From DAISKN01 sp963716925 (lineage in GTDB: Bacteria > Acidobacteriota > Vicinamibacteria > Marinacidobacterales > SMYC01), in the NCBI GenBank assembly GCA_963716925.1, contig CAVQUX010000033.1, forward strand, positions 1 through 64,000: a DNA stretch of 64,000 nucleotides. Direction: 5' to 3'. Under the pieces are notes generated by a model. That model was not told the origin of the DNA, ran no database searches, and worked only from the letters and a program-made list of their open reading frames with translations. The translations under genes were made by a program, and so were the position numbers. Of the stretch, positions 55,630 to 64,000 are shown one piece after another (the stretch's first letter is position 1; the number at the start of each line of letters is the position of its first letter).

Positions 55630-57630
55630 ATGTCGTCGAACGACATCCTCAACGACTATCGCGCATCACGTGAGAAGCGCATTGACAGCAGCGTGCTCTG
55701 TCACGCGCCTTTCGTGAGTCTCAACTTTGAACAGAACGGGCACGTGACCGCGTGCTGTTACAACCGGAGTTTCGTCCTTGGGACGTATCCGGAGCAGAGC
55801 GTCGGCGAAATCTGGAAAGGGGCCAGCGCTCGCGCTCTTCGGGAAGCCTTCCTTCAGAACGAGGAGGCGCCGGGGTGCGAGCTCTGCTTCCATCAGCTGA
55901 ACAACCGCAACTTCGGCGGGGTTTTGATGCGGAACTTCGACCAGTACTCCGTCGGCGCCGACTACCGACCCGCCGTCGACGCCCCGTCCCCGCGCCTGCT
56001 GGAGTTCGAGATCGCCAACACGTGCAACCTCGAGTGCGTCATGTGCACCGGCTATTGGTCCTCGTCGATTCGTTCCCATCGCGAGAAGCTCCCCCCGCTG
56101 CGCAGCCCGTACGACCAGTTTTTTGTCGAGCAGCTCGAGGAGTTCCTGCCGATGGTCACGGGCGCGAAGTTCCTCGGCGGAGAGCCGTTTCTCATCGAGC
56201 GGTACTACGAGATCTGGGAGCGGTTCGCCCGCTTGAATCCCAGCGCCCATCTCACGATTACGACCAACGCTACGATCCTGCCGGGGCGAGCCCGCGCACT
56301 TCTCGAGCGGCTTCGCGTCGACTTCGCTGTCTCGCTCGACGGATTCACTCCCGCGACCTACGAAGCGATTCGCAAGAATGCACGGTTCGACACGGTGATG
56401 TCCAACGTCGACTATCTGCTCGACTATACGCGCCGGCGCGGAACGGAGCTCGCCATCGCCATCTGTCCGATGACCTACAACTGGCGAGAGATCCCCGCGC
56501 TCCTCGAGTTCTGCGAGGGACGGGAGCTCGGACTGTATTTCAACATGGTCCTGAAACCGTTCGAGGCCTCCCTCGCCGGACTACCCGCGGACGAGCTGGC
56601 CGAGGTCATCGGATACCTCGAGAGCTTTCGTCCGTCCCTGAATGGGGAATGCGGTCCGAAAAACCGCCGGCATTGGGAGGGGCTGCTGAATCAGTTGCGG
56701 GGCTGGCACCGGGACAAGCTGGAATTTGCTCGATCCTGCTCCAAAATCGAGGCAAGCGTCCTGAACTTCGCCCATCGCCATCGCGGGTCCACCACCGCGG
56801 AGACCATTCCCGAGAGCTTCAAGCGGTTGCTGCCGTCCGTCGTATCGTCTCTCTGCATCGCCCGGGAGCGGGCGAAGGGAGACCGGATTGATTTCTTGAC
56901 TCTCCTGCCCCGAACCCCGATTGCGCTTGCGGAAGACGGTGAACCTCCGACCGCGCCCGAACTCCTCCTCGTGGCGCACCTGTTCTGTAGTTTCCTCGAG
57001 GAGCAGGAGAGTGGCCGGGGACTCCCTCACAGCGAAGCTCTGGCCGATCAGCAGCGCTTGCTCTGGGAATACGTTACCGGGCGCGGTGGCTCAGATCCGG
57101 AGTGGATGGTGAAAGTCGGCGATTGGTTGCAGCAACGGCTCCGAAATGGAGAGAGTGCTGAACTGATCCCGTGGATGCGGGCCTTGGTGGATGCGCTCGA
57201 GGTCGGCGACGATTGGCAGCGCGAGCTCGGTGAGGGCCTGGGTACTCTCAGAAGCGCGGGGCTGGACGACGACGAATACCGGACCCTTGCGGCCTACTTC
57301 GACAGCCTGGTCGAGCGATTCTTCCCCTACCATCCGCAATGGCGCAGACTGGATCTGACGTTGGACGCGCGCGTCCCTCCCATCAGAGACCTGGCGCATT
57401 TTCGCCGGGTGCTCGATGCGCTGTACGTTTTTCACCGCTGCTACGAACCAAGCCAAGACCACGCAGCGTTCCGCCGCCGCCTCGATAGCTGTCTGACCTT
57501 CGTAGTCGAATCCGGAAAGGCGGAAGCCGCCTATCGGTCTCTTGAAGCGGCCGATCCCGGCAACGTATACAAAGCACTGGCCCACGCTTCCGAGGAGGAA
57601 ATGCGGACTCACCTGGAGTCTCTCGCGTGA
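55630..57630 (+). CDS. radical SAM protein with N-terminal SPASM-like cysteine cluster
   Basis: A 666-residue enzyme. The radical SAM core has CNLECVMC (Cys132, 136, 139), LGGEPFL, TITTNATIL and AVSLDGFTPATYEAI. Ahead of it, residues 20-90 carry FVSLNFEQNGHVTACCYNRS and PGCELCFHQL, which resemble the auxiliary-cluster (SPASM/twitch) region normally placed after the core. The C-terminal 330 residues are helical and unassigned (TPR-like). Such proteins often modify peptides or small molecules. It is divergent from the PKS and convergent with the SGNH array; a role in the PKS pathway is only a hypothesis. Confidence 0.82.
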   Translation: MSSNDILNDYRASREKRIDSSVLCHAPFVSLNFEQNGHVTACCYNRSFVLGTYPEQSVGEIWKGASARALREAFLQNEEAPGCELCFHQLNNRNFGGVLMRNFDQYSVGADYRPAVDAPSPRLLEFEIANTCNLECVMCTGYWSSSIRSHREKLPPLRSPYDQFFVEQLEEFLPMVTGAKFLGGEPFLIERYYEIWERFARLNPSAHLTITTNATILPGRARALLERLRVDFAVSLDGFTPATYEAIRKNARFDTVMSNVDYLLDYTRRRGTELAIAICPMTYNWREIPALLEFCEGRELGLYFNMVLKPFEASLAGLPADELAEVIGYLESFRPSLNGECGPKNRRHWEGLLNQLRGWHRDKLEFARSCSKIEASVLNFAHRHRGSTTAETIPESFKRLLPSVVSSLCIARERAKGDRIDFLTLLPRTPIALAEDGEPPTAPELLLVAHLFCSFLEEQESGRGLPHSEALADQQRLLWEYVTGRGGSDPEWMVKVGDWLQQRLRNGESAELIPWMRALVDALEVGDDWQRELGEGLGTLRSAGLDDDEYRTLAAYFDSLVERFFPYHPQWRRLDLTLDARVPPIRDLAHFRRVLDALYVFHRCYEPSQDHAAFRRRLDSCLTFVVESGKAEAAYRSLEAADPGNVYKALAHASEEEMRTHLESLA

Positions 57631-57743
57631 TGGCGTCCGTCTAATTCCTTAACGACGAAGCGCTCCTGCCGGAACATCAGGGACGAACAGCGCACCAATG
57701 GGCCGGCACGAGCGGCGTCGAAGCGACCAGCCCTCCACCTCGC

Positions 57744-59468
57744 TCAGGAGGGGACGAGCCCGTGGGATCGGAGAAATCGCTCGATCTCTTCGGCCGCCAG
57801 GCGATGCGCAACTTCGTTCGGATGGGCGTCGATGGGGTGAACCCAAAGCTCCTCGCGCCTCTGGTCGCTGAGCCACGGCGGCCCCAGGTCCAAGACCGGA
57901 ATACCCGTCCCTTCAACGCCTTCGGTCACGACGTCGACGAGCCGAAGCCATGGCTCCCAAGAATTACCTTGCCGAAAGATCACCACCGCCAGCTTTGCGC
58001 CGCGCTGTCGACAGAACTCGTTGAGACGCAGCAGTTCGCGGACGCAGGAAGCGTAGTCGTACTTTCGCTCGGGTTGCCACAGCTTGTTGAGCCACGTCAA
58101 CAGACTTGACAAGGGGGGCTCGGCTGGCGTCGACACGTACCCGAGTCTGACTTCCTCCCCATACGGGAGATCGTCATTGAACACCATGGTGAGGAGAACA
58201 ACCTGCGGCATGTAAGCCGATGAAAAAAGCTCGTAGGATAGTCGTTCCACTCTGGTCGAATAACCGCTCACACCTGCGTTGACGACCTCATATCGCATCG
58301 CCTGGCCTCGCGCGTTGAGCCGGCTCTCGAGTCGCGCGGCAAACGTATCCTGTTCGTGCACGCCTTCACCCATCGCGTACGAGTCGCCGAGCGCCAGGAT
58401 GCGAAACGTTCCCGGCGGCGTGGGGATGGCGTAATCCGGGCCCCGGAAACCAAGGCTATTGAAGCGATAGCTCACGAAGAATTGGCGTCTGGGCGCGACG
58501 TCGCGGTCGGTCGACAAATCGCGCAGCACGACGTTCTTGAATTCGATCGGCACGTCGCTGGATGCCAGTCCGAAGGCGAGGCGGGCGTTCGATTCGCTCG
58601 CGGTCGCGACGAACGGGCACTCGAACGCCCGCCACTCGGGCTCGATTTCCAGTTCGAGGTAGGGTGCGATCAGACTCCAGGGCTCATGGTTCTGCTCAAC
58701 GGTGCAACCGATTCGCCGCGGCGCGCCCGCGCGGGCGCGAAAGCGGACTGCATAACTCTTCCGGCGCCGAATCTCAAAGGGAGCCTGAACCAGCTTGACC
58801 TCCCAAGCTTGCGCCTCCATCACTCTGGCAAGCGTCACACGCATCAGGCCGGGCTGGCTCTCCGAATGTTCGAGTTTTCCTTCGCTACCTTCGCGGATGT
58901 CGAGCGCCCAGCTGTCCCGCGGGGAATCGTTGTTCGAAAAATAGCCCCGCGGATTGTCCGGATAGTAGTTCCTGCCCGTGGAGTTCGGCAGATACCGATA
59001 CCCGACGTGAGGATCCCTCAAGATGCGTCCTTGCCACCGTGGCGGTTCCGATAATCTCGGCGGAGCCACGAACGCATCCGCGACGAACAGAGGTACGGCA
59101 ATCGAGAACGAAAGAAGCAGCGCTCGTGCCTCATCCCCGATGCGGAGGAGCCGCAGCGCCGCCGCCAGAAGGACTGCGCCGTAGGCAAGGAGCGCCGCGA
59201 CATGCAAGCTCCGCAACGGAAAGGGCGACGAGAGCTGAACCAGATGCCATGAGAAGAGTCCCATCACTGCGAACGCCGCGACCGCCAACAGAACCAAACG
59301 GCCTCGCTGGCGGCCCGTGAGCACCGACCAGCCAAGCGCGCACGCCCCCAGGGCGAGGCTCACCACGGTCACCCGGATCACGATGGAAGTACCCGCCAGC
59401 CCCACCGCTACGCCGGCCAGCGCGCTCGCCAGCATCAACGCCGCTGCGAAGCCGCTGAACCGTGTCAT
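57744..59468 (-). CDS. membrane-anchored SGNH/GDSL hydrolase, copy 1
   Basis: A 574-residue protein. The N-terminal part has four to five hydrophobic helices (LMLASALAGVAVGLAG, VTVVSLALGACALGWS, LVLLAVAAFAVMGLFSW). Residues about 190-310 are a beta-sandwich similar to CBM4/9 domains. The C-terminal SGNH hydrolase has ILALGDSYAMGEG (catalytic Ser), VFNDDL (Asn) and DAHPNEVAH (Asp-x-x-His). In other bacteria such multi-domain proteins act on O-acetyl groups of exported glycans. The start ATG 59468 aligns with the other copies. It is the most diverged of four tandem copies. Confidence 0.88.
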   Translation of the reverse strand: MTRFSGFAAALMLASALAGVAVGLAGTSIVIRVTVVSLALGACALGWSVLTGRQRGRLVLLAVAAFAVMGLFSWHLVQLSSPFPLRSLHVAALLAYGAVLLAAALRLLRIGDEARALLLSFSIAVPLFVADAFVAPPRLSEPPRWQGRILRDPHVGYRYLPNSTGRNYYPDNPRGYFSNNDSPRDSWALDIREGSEGKLEHSESQPGLMRVTLARVMEAQAWEVKLVQAPFEIRRRKSYAVRFRARAGAPRRIGCTVEQNHEPWSLIAPYLELEIEPEWRAFECPFVATASESNARLAFGLASSDVPIEFKNVVLRDLSTDRDVAPRRQFFVSYRFNSLGFRGPDYAIPTPPGTFRILALGDSYAMGEGVHEQDTFAARLESRLNARGQAMRYEVVNAGVSGYSTRVERLSYELFSSAYMPQVVLLTMVFNDDLPYGEEVRLGYVSTPAEPPLSSLLTWLNKLWQPERKYDYASCVRELLRLNEFCRQRGAKLAVVIFRQGNSWEPWLRLVDVVTEGVEGTGIPVLDLGPPWLSDQRREELWVHPIDAHPNEVAHRLAAEEIERFLRSHGLVPS

Positions 59469-59676
59469 GTGACGTATCTCCGAACCGGCCGTGCCCTCAC
59501 CGACTAGCACGCTCGAGCACACGCTTTCCTTCAGCTCTCCTGCGCAAACTGGAGGGCAGTCTTTCTTCATGGTGCTGGAAGTGTCAAGTCCGGGGTCACA
59601 AGATGTTGCCTTCGACCCCGTTTCCTTTCCGCTATCAGCGGACAATGTACTCCGGCCGGGCGTGGCTCTCGGTCGC

Positions 59677-61410
59677 TCAGGAGGGAAGCAGCCCCTGCGC
59701 CCGGAGAAATCGCTCGATCTCTTCGGCCGCCAGGCGATGCGCAACCTCGTTCGGATGGGCGTCGGTGCCGTGGACGATGAGCTCCTCGGGCCGGCCGTCT
59801 CTGAGCAATGTCGGCCCCAGGTCCAAGACCGGAATGCCGGTCCCTCGAACACCTTCGGTCACGACCTCGACGAGCCGAAGCCACGGCTCCCAAGGACTAC
59901 TTTGCCGGAAGATCACCACTGCCAGCTTGGCGCCGCGCTGTCGACAGGATTCGTTGAGAAGGAGCAGTTCGCGGAGGCAGGAAGGGTAGTCGTACTGTCG
60001 CTCGGGTTGCCGCAGCTTGTTGAGCCGCGCCCACAGACCCGACACAGGAGGCTCGGCCGACGTCTCCAGGTAACCGAGCCTGACTTCGTCCGCAAACGAT
60101 AGATCGTCGTTGTACACCATGGTGAGGAGAACGACCCGCGGCATGTAGGCTGATGAGAACAGCTCGTAGGATAGTCGTTCCTCTCTGGTCGAATAACCAC
60201 CCACGCCTGCGTTGATGACCTCATATCGGATCGGCTGGCCTCGCACACCGGCAGCCGAGTTGAGCCGGTTCTCGAGCTGCGCGGCGAACGTATCCTGCTC
60301 GTGCACGCCTACACCCATCGTGTACGAGTCGCCGAGCGCCAGGATGCGGAACGTTCCCGGTGGCGCGGGGATGGCGTAATCCGGGCCCCGGAAACCAAGG
60401 CTATTGAAGCGATAGCTCACGAAGAATTGAGGCTGCGGCTCGAGGTCGCGACCAGCCGACAAGTCGCGCAGCACGACGTTCATGAACTCCACCGGCACGT
60501 CGCTGGATGCCAGTCCGAAGGCGAGGCGGGCGTTCGATTCGCTCGCGGTCGCGACGAACGGGCACTCGAACGACCGCCAGTCGGGCTCGATTTCCAGTTC
60601 GAGGTAGGGTGCGATCAGCCCCCACGGCTCGTGGTTCCGCTCGAGGGTACAACTGATCCGGCGCGGCGCGTCCGCGCGAGCGCGAAAGCGGACCGCATAC
60701 CGCTTCCCGCGCTGAATCTCAAAGGGAGCCTGCTGCAGGTTGACGTGCCAGGCTTCCGCCTGAATCATCGCGGTAAGCGTCACACGCATCAGATCGGGCT
60801 GGCTCTCCGAGTGTTCGAGTTTTCCCTCGCTACCATCGTGCATTTCGAGCGCCCAACTGTCCTGTGGGGAATCGTTGCTGGAGAAATAGCCCCGCGGATT
60901 GTCCGGGTAGTAGTTCCTGCCCGTCGAGTTCGGCAGGTTGCGAGTCCGGACGTGAGGATCTGTCAGGGTGCGCACTTGCCACCGTGGCGGTTCCGGTGTT
61001 CTCGGAGGGACTACCAGCGCATCCGCGATGAACACAGGCACAGCGATCGAGAACGAAAGAAGCAGTGCTCGCGCCTCGCTGACACGGAGGAGCCGGAGCG
61101 CCCCAACCAGCAGAACCGCCCCGTAGGCAAGGAGCGCCGCGACGTGCAGGCTCCGCAACGGAACGGGCGACGAGAGCTGAACCAGATGCCATGAGAAGAG
61201 TCCCATCACTGCGAACGCCGCGACCGCCAACAGAACCAAACGGCCTCGCTGGCGGCCCGTGAGCACCGACCAGCCAAGTGCGCACGCCCCCAGGGCGAGG
61301 CTCACCACGGTCAGGCGAAGCACGATGGAAGCACCCACCAGGCCCACGGTCACGCCCGCCAGCGCGCTCGCCAGCATCAACGCCGCTGCGAAGCCGCTGA
61401 ACCGTCTCAT
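59677..61410 (-). CDS. membrane-anchored SGNH/GDSL hydrolase, copy 2
   Basis: A 577-residue paralogue with the same three-part layout: helices, beta-sandwich (GKLEHSESQPDLMRVTLTAM), SGNH domain with LALGDSYTMGVG and DAHPNEVAH. The first 145 codons are identical in DNA to those of copy 3. The rest differs by scattered substitutions. It ends HGLVPS-like as FLRAQGLLPS. Its stop is 208 bases before copy 1. Confidence 0.88.
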   Translation of the reverse strand: MRRFSGFAAALMLASALAGVTVGLVGASIVLRLTVVSLALGACALGWSVLTGRQRGRLVLLAVAAFAVMGLFSWHLVQLSSPVPLRSLHVAALLAYGAVLLVGALRLLRVSEARALLLSFSIAVPVFIADALVVPPRTPEPPRWQVRTLTDPHVRTRNLPNSTGRNYYPDNPRGYFSSNDSPQDSWALEMHDGSEGKLEHSESQPDLMRVTLTAMIQAEAWHVNLQQAPFEIQRGKRYAVRFRARADAPRRISCTLERNHEPWGLIAPYLELEIEPDWRSFECPFVATASESNARLAFGLASSDVPVEFMNVVLRDLSAGRDLEPQPQFFVSYRFNSLGFRGPDYAIPAPPGTFRILALGDSYTMGVGVHEQDTFAAQLENRLNSAAGVRGQPIRYEVINAGVGGYSTREERLSYELFSSAYMPRVVLLTMVYNDDLSFADEVRLGYLETSAEPPVSGLWARLNKLRQPERQYDYPSCLRELLLLNESCRQRGAKLAVVIFRQSSPWEPWLRLVEVVTEGVRGTGIPVLDLGPTLLRDGRPEELIVHGTDAHPNEVAHRLAAEEIERFLRAQGLLPS

Positions 61411-61609
61411 GCGAAACGATCTCCCGAGCCGGCCGCTCTCACAGCATCCCTAGGGGCGACGGGATCGTCGTGCATCGCGCGCATCGGTTTTCTTGGCCTC
61501 GCCATCGTCGCATCTGAGCCGAACGCAGCACACACGCTTCTCCTCGCTCATGAAGGAACGAGCCCGTGGAATCGGAGAAATCGCTCTATCTCCTCGGCCG
61601 CGAGGCGAT
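60975..61609. repeat. 635-bp perfect direct repeat, left copy
   Basis: By reading, identical base for base to 62840-63474. It covers the first 145 codons of copy 2, the 137-bp spacer and the last 20 codons of copy 3. The flanks diverge sharply (first mismatches at 60974/62839 and 61610/63475). The interval between copies is 1865 bases, one gene unit. Confidence 0.85.
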
Positions 61610-63275
61610 ACGCAACCTCGTTCGGATGGTCGTCGATGCGGTGGACGATAAGCTCCTCGGCGCGGTTTCTCACAAACGTCGGCCCCAAGTCCAACACCGG
61701 AATGCCCGTCCCTCGAACGCCTTCATTCACGACGTCGACGAGCCGAAGCCATGGCTGCCAACTACCTTGCCGGAAGATCACCACCGCCAGCTTTGCGCCG
61801 CGCTGCCGACAGGACTCGTTGAGACGCAGCAGCTCGCGAACGGAGGAAGAGTAGTCGTAAGTTCGCTCGGGTCGCCGCAGCGCAATGAGCCGCGCCCACA
61901 GATTGGACAAGGGGGACGCGGCTGACGTCTCCGTGGACTTGAGCCTGACTTCGTCCGCAAACGAGAGATCGTCATTGAACACCATAGTGAGCAAAACAAC
62001 CTGCGGCAGGTAGGCCGATGAGAACAGTTCGTAGGATAGTCGTTCCTCCTTGGTCGAATAACCGCCCACGCCCGCGTTGACGACCTCATATCGGATCGGC
62101 TGACCGCGCACAACAGCCGCGGCGTTGAGCCGGCTCTCGAGCTGCGCGGCGAACGTATCCTGCTCGTGCACACCCATGCCGAACGTGTACGAGTCGCCGA
62201 GCGCCAGGATGCGGAACGTTCCCGGTGGCGCGGGGATGGCGTAATCCGGGCCCCGGAAACCAAGGCTATTGAAGCGATAGCTCACGAAGAATTGAGGCTG
62301 CGGCTCGAGGTCGCGACCAGCCGACAAGTCGCGCAGCACGACGTTCATGAACTCCACCGGCACGTCGCTCGACGCCAGTCCGAAAGAGATGTGGGCGTTC
62401 GATTCGCTCGCGGTCGCGACGAACGGGCACTCGAACGATCGCCATTCGGGCTCGATTTCCAGTTCGAGGTAGGGTGAGACTAAATTCCACGGCTCCTGGT
62501 TCTGCTCAACGGTGCAAGCGATCCGGCGCGGCGCGTCCGCGCGAGCGCGAAAGCGGACCGCATACCGCTTCTGGCGCTGAATCTCGAAAGGAGCCTGGAG
62601 CAGTTTGACGTGCCAAGCTTCCGTCTCAATACCGGTGGTAAGCGTCACACGCATCAAACCGGGCTGGCTCTCCGAGTGTTCGAGTTTTCCTTCGCCACCT
62701 CCGTGGATTTCCAGCACCCAACTGTCTCGTGGGGAATCGTTGTTCGAAAAATAGCCCCGCGGATCATCCGGATAGTAGTCCCTGCCCGTGGAGTTCGGCC
62801 TGTAGCGAACCCAGACGTGAGGGTCCGTCAAGATGCGTCCTTGCCACCGTGGCGGTTCCGGTGTTCTCGGAGGGACTACCAGCGCATCCGCGATGAACAC
62901 AGGCACAGCGATCGAGAACGAAAGAAGCAGTGCTCGCGCCTCGCTGACACGGAGGAGCCGGAGCGCCCCAACCAGCAGAACCGCCCCGTAGGCAAGGAGC
63001 GCCGCGACGTGCAGGCTCCGCAACGGAACGGGCGACGAGAGCTGAACCAGATGCCATGAGAAGAGTCCCATCACTGCGAACGCCGCGACCGCCAACAGAA
63101 CCAAACGGCCTCGCTGGCGGCCCGTGAGCACCGACCAGCCAAGTGCGCACGCCCCCAGGGCGAGGCTCACCACGGTCAGGCGAAGCACGATGGAAGCACC
63201 CACCAGGCCCACGGTCACGCCCGCCAGCGCGCTCGCCAGCATCAACGCCGCTGCGAAGCCGCTGAACCGTCTCAT
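61548..63275 (-). CDS. membrane-anchored SGNH/GDSL hydrolase, copy 3
   Basis: A 575-residue paralogue. The N-terminal 145 codons belong to the perfect repeat shared with copy 2, whereas the middle and C-terminal parts differ from it by many substitutions, and the last 20 codons are identical in DNA to copy 4. The catalytic residues are present (GDSYTFGMG, VFNDDL, DDHPNEVAY). The gap to copy 2 is 137 bases, the same as the gap to copy 4. Confidence 0.88.
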   Translation of the reverse strand: MRRFSGFAAALMLASALAGVTVGLVGASIVLRLTVVSLALGACALGWSVLTGRQRGRLVLLAVAAFAVMGLFSWHLVQLSSPVPLRSLHVAALLAYGAVLLVGALRLLRVSEARALLLSFSIAVPVFIADALVVPPRTPEPPRWQGRILTDPHVWVRYRPNSTGRDYYPDDPRGYFSNNDSPRDSWVLEIHGGGEGKLEHSESQPGLMRVTLTTGIETEAWHVKLLQAPFEIQRQKRYAVRFRARADAPRRIACTVEQNQEPWNLVSPYLELEIEPEWRSFECPFVATASESNAHISFGLASSDVPVEFMNVVLRDLSAGRDLEPQPQFFVSYRFNSLGFRGPDYAIPAPPGTFRILALGDSYTFGMGVHEQDTFAAQLESRLNAAAVVRGQPIRYEVVNAGVGGYSTKEERLSYELFSSAYLPQVVLLTMVFNDDLSFADEVRLKSTETSAASPLSNLWARLIALRRPERTYDYSSSVRELLRLNESCRQRGAKLAVVIFRQGSWQPWLRLVDVVNEGVRGTGIPVLDLGPTFVRNRAEELIVHRIDDHPNEVAYRLAAEEIERFLRFHGLVPS

Positions 63276-63474
63276 GCGAAACGATCTCCCGAGCCGGCCG
63301 CTCTCACAGCATCCCTAGGGGCGACGGGATCGTCGTGCATCGCGCGCATCGGTTTTCTTGGCCTCGCCATCGTCGCATCTGAGCCGAACGCAGCACACAC
63401 GCTTCTCCTCGCTCATGAAGGAACGAGCCCGTGGAATCGGAGAAATCGCTCTATCTCCTCGGCCGCGAGGCGAT
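62840..63474. repeat. 635-bp perfect direct repeat, right copy
   Basis: Counterpart of 60975-61609, covering the first 145 codons of copy 3, the spacer and the last 20 codons of copy 4. The perfect identity next to divergent gene bodies indicates a recent duplication or gene conversion. Confidence 0.85.
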
Positions 63475-64000
63475 GCGCGACCTCGTTCGGATGGTGGTCG
63501 ACGGCATGGACGACAAGCTCCTCGAACTTGTGGTCGCTGAGCAACGTCGGCCCCAAGTCCAAGACTGGAATGGCCGTCCCTTGAACGCCTTCGTTCACGA
63601 CCTCAGTGAGCCGTAGCCATGGCTCAGAACTATTTTGTCGGAAGATAACCACCGCCAGCTTGGCACCCCGCTGCCGACAAGCCTCGTTGAGACGCAGCAG
63701 TTCGCGGACGCAGGAAGCGTAGTCGTACGTTCGCTCTCGCTGCGGCAGCTTTCGGAGCCGCGCAAATAGATTTGACAGTCCGTAGGGCTCGGCGGATGTC
63801 GACACGTACCCGAGTCCGGCTTCCTGCGCATAGGAGAGATCGTCATTGAACACCATGGCGAGGAGGACGACCTGCGGCATGTAGGCCGAAGAGAACCGCT
63901 CGTATGAAACTCGCTCGTCTCGGGTCGAATAACCGGTCACGCCTGCGTTGACGACCTCATATCGCATCGTCTGGCCTCGCGCGCCAGCGGCAGCGTTGAG
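63413..64000 (-). CDS. SGNH/GDSL hydrolase, copy 4 (N-terminus beyond window)
   Basis: The C-terminal 195 residues of a fourth copy, running off the window. It keeps VFNDDL and HHPNEVAHRLAAEEIERFLR, so the Asn and the His of the catalytic set are present; Asp is in VDHHPNE. The GDS motif lies outside the window. The array may continue beyond. Confidence 0.85.
   Translation of the reverse strand, partial: LNAAAGARGQTMRYEVVNAGVTGYSTRDERVSYERFSSAYMPQVVLLAMVFNDDLSYAQEAGLGYVSTSAEPYGLSNLFARLRKLPQRERTYDYASCVRELLRLNEACRQRGAKLAVVIFRQNSSEPWLRLTEVVNEGVQGTAIPVLDLGPTLLSDHKFEELVVHAVDHHPNEVAHRLAAEEIERFLRFHGLVPS

Noticed and set aside
59469..59852. Upstream extension of SGNH copy 1 to 59852
   Set aside because: The extension is antisense-like sequence over copy 2; the start at 59468 aligns with the paralogues.
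1..64000. tRNA, rRNA or CRISPR arrays
   Set aside because: None recognised on reading both strands; a covariance search would be needed to exclude small RNAs.

Overview
The window is high-GC bacterial DNA with few long intergenic gaps. It most resembles an Acidobacteriota or related soil/sediment lineage. The indicators are family-level: a PadR regulator beside an 883-residue FtsX/MacB-type orphan permease, a DUF1592/DUF1552/ankyrin operon, a DUF5916 outer-membrane protein, a PEP-CTERM protein and many secreted amidohydrolases and peptidases. There is no rRNA, tRNA or CRISPR array in view, so the taxonomy is inference.

Layout. 1-7.5 kb: on the minus strand a leucine operon leuA-leuC-leuD, then tag and a truncated class A beta-lactamase-like gene. 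leuA has a readable promoter with a TetR-like palindrome and diverges from a BadF-type sugar kinase. The kinase converges on murQ, which follows a pirin gene. 7.6-11.6 kb: a cytochrome c lipoprotein, then a string of small minus-strand genes (GNAT, DUF1801, DUF5655, a lipoprotein, HicBA) with two attC-like imperfect palindromes, resembling a degenerate gene-cassette array. 11.6-25.6 kb: DMT transporter, 2Fe-2S/FAD oxidoreductase, ABC permease with PadR, YdeI-like protein, M28 peptidase, and an operon of DUF1592 cytochrome, DUF1552, ankyrin and five-S1-domain proteins. 25.7-28.9 kb: LigD-type ATP ligase and LigD-type polymerase as separate convergent genes, with a nucleotidyltransferase plus small partner between them. 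29-46 kb: DUF5916 protein, lipoprotein/MFS pair, a PEP-CTERM protein, a cluster of three tail-collar proteins with a GNAT enzyme and two DUF6916 proteins, two amidohydrolases, M48 peptidase, an unassigned Tat protein, POT and CNT transporters, and a cupin. 46.3-64 kb: a 2590-residue highly reducing PKS (KS-AT-DH-MT-ER-KR-ACP) coupled to an MbtH protein with an extra domain, an unusual radical SAM protein, and four tandem SGNH hydrolases carrying a 635-bp perfect repeat.

Twelve single-base insertions break otherwise conserved reading frames (leuA, leuC twice, leuD, pirin, DUF1552 three times, DUF1592, ligase, LigD polymerase, PKS). All have the same sign and most lie in short G/C or A runs, so residual sequencing errors are the simplest explanation. 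These genes are given as whole loci across the shift.

The most novel-looking parts are the tail-collar/DUF6916/GNAT cassette, the PKS with its MbtH fusion and nearby radical SAM protein, the recombining SGNH array, and the attC-like cassette region.
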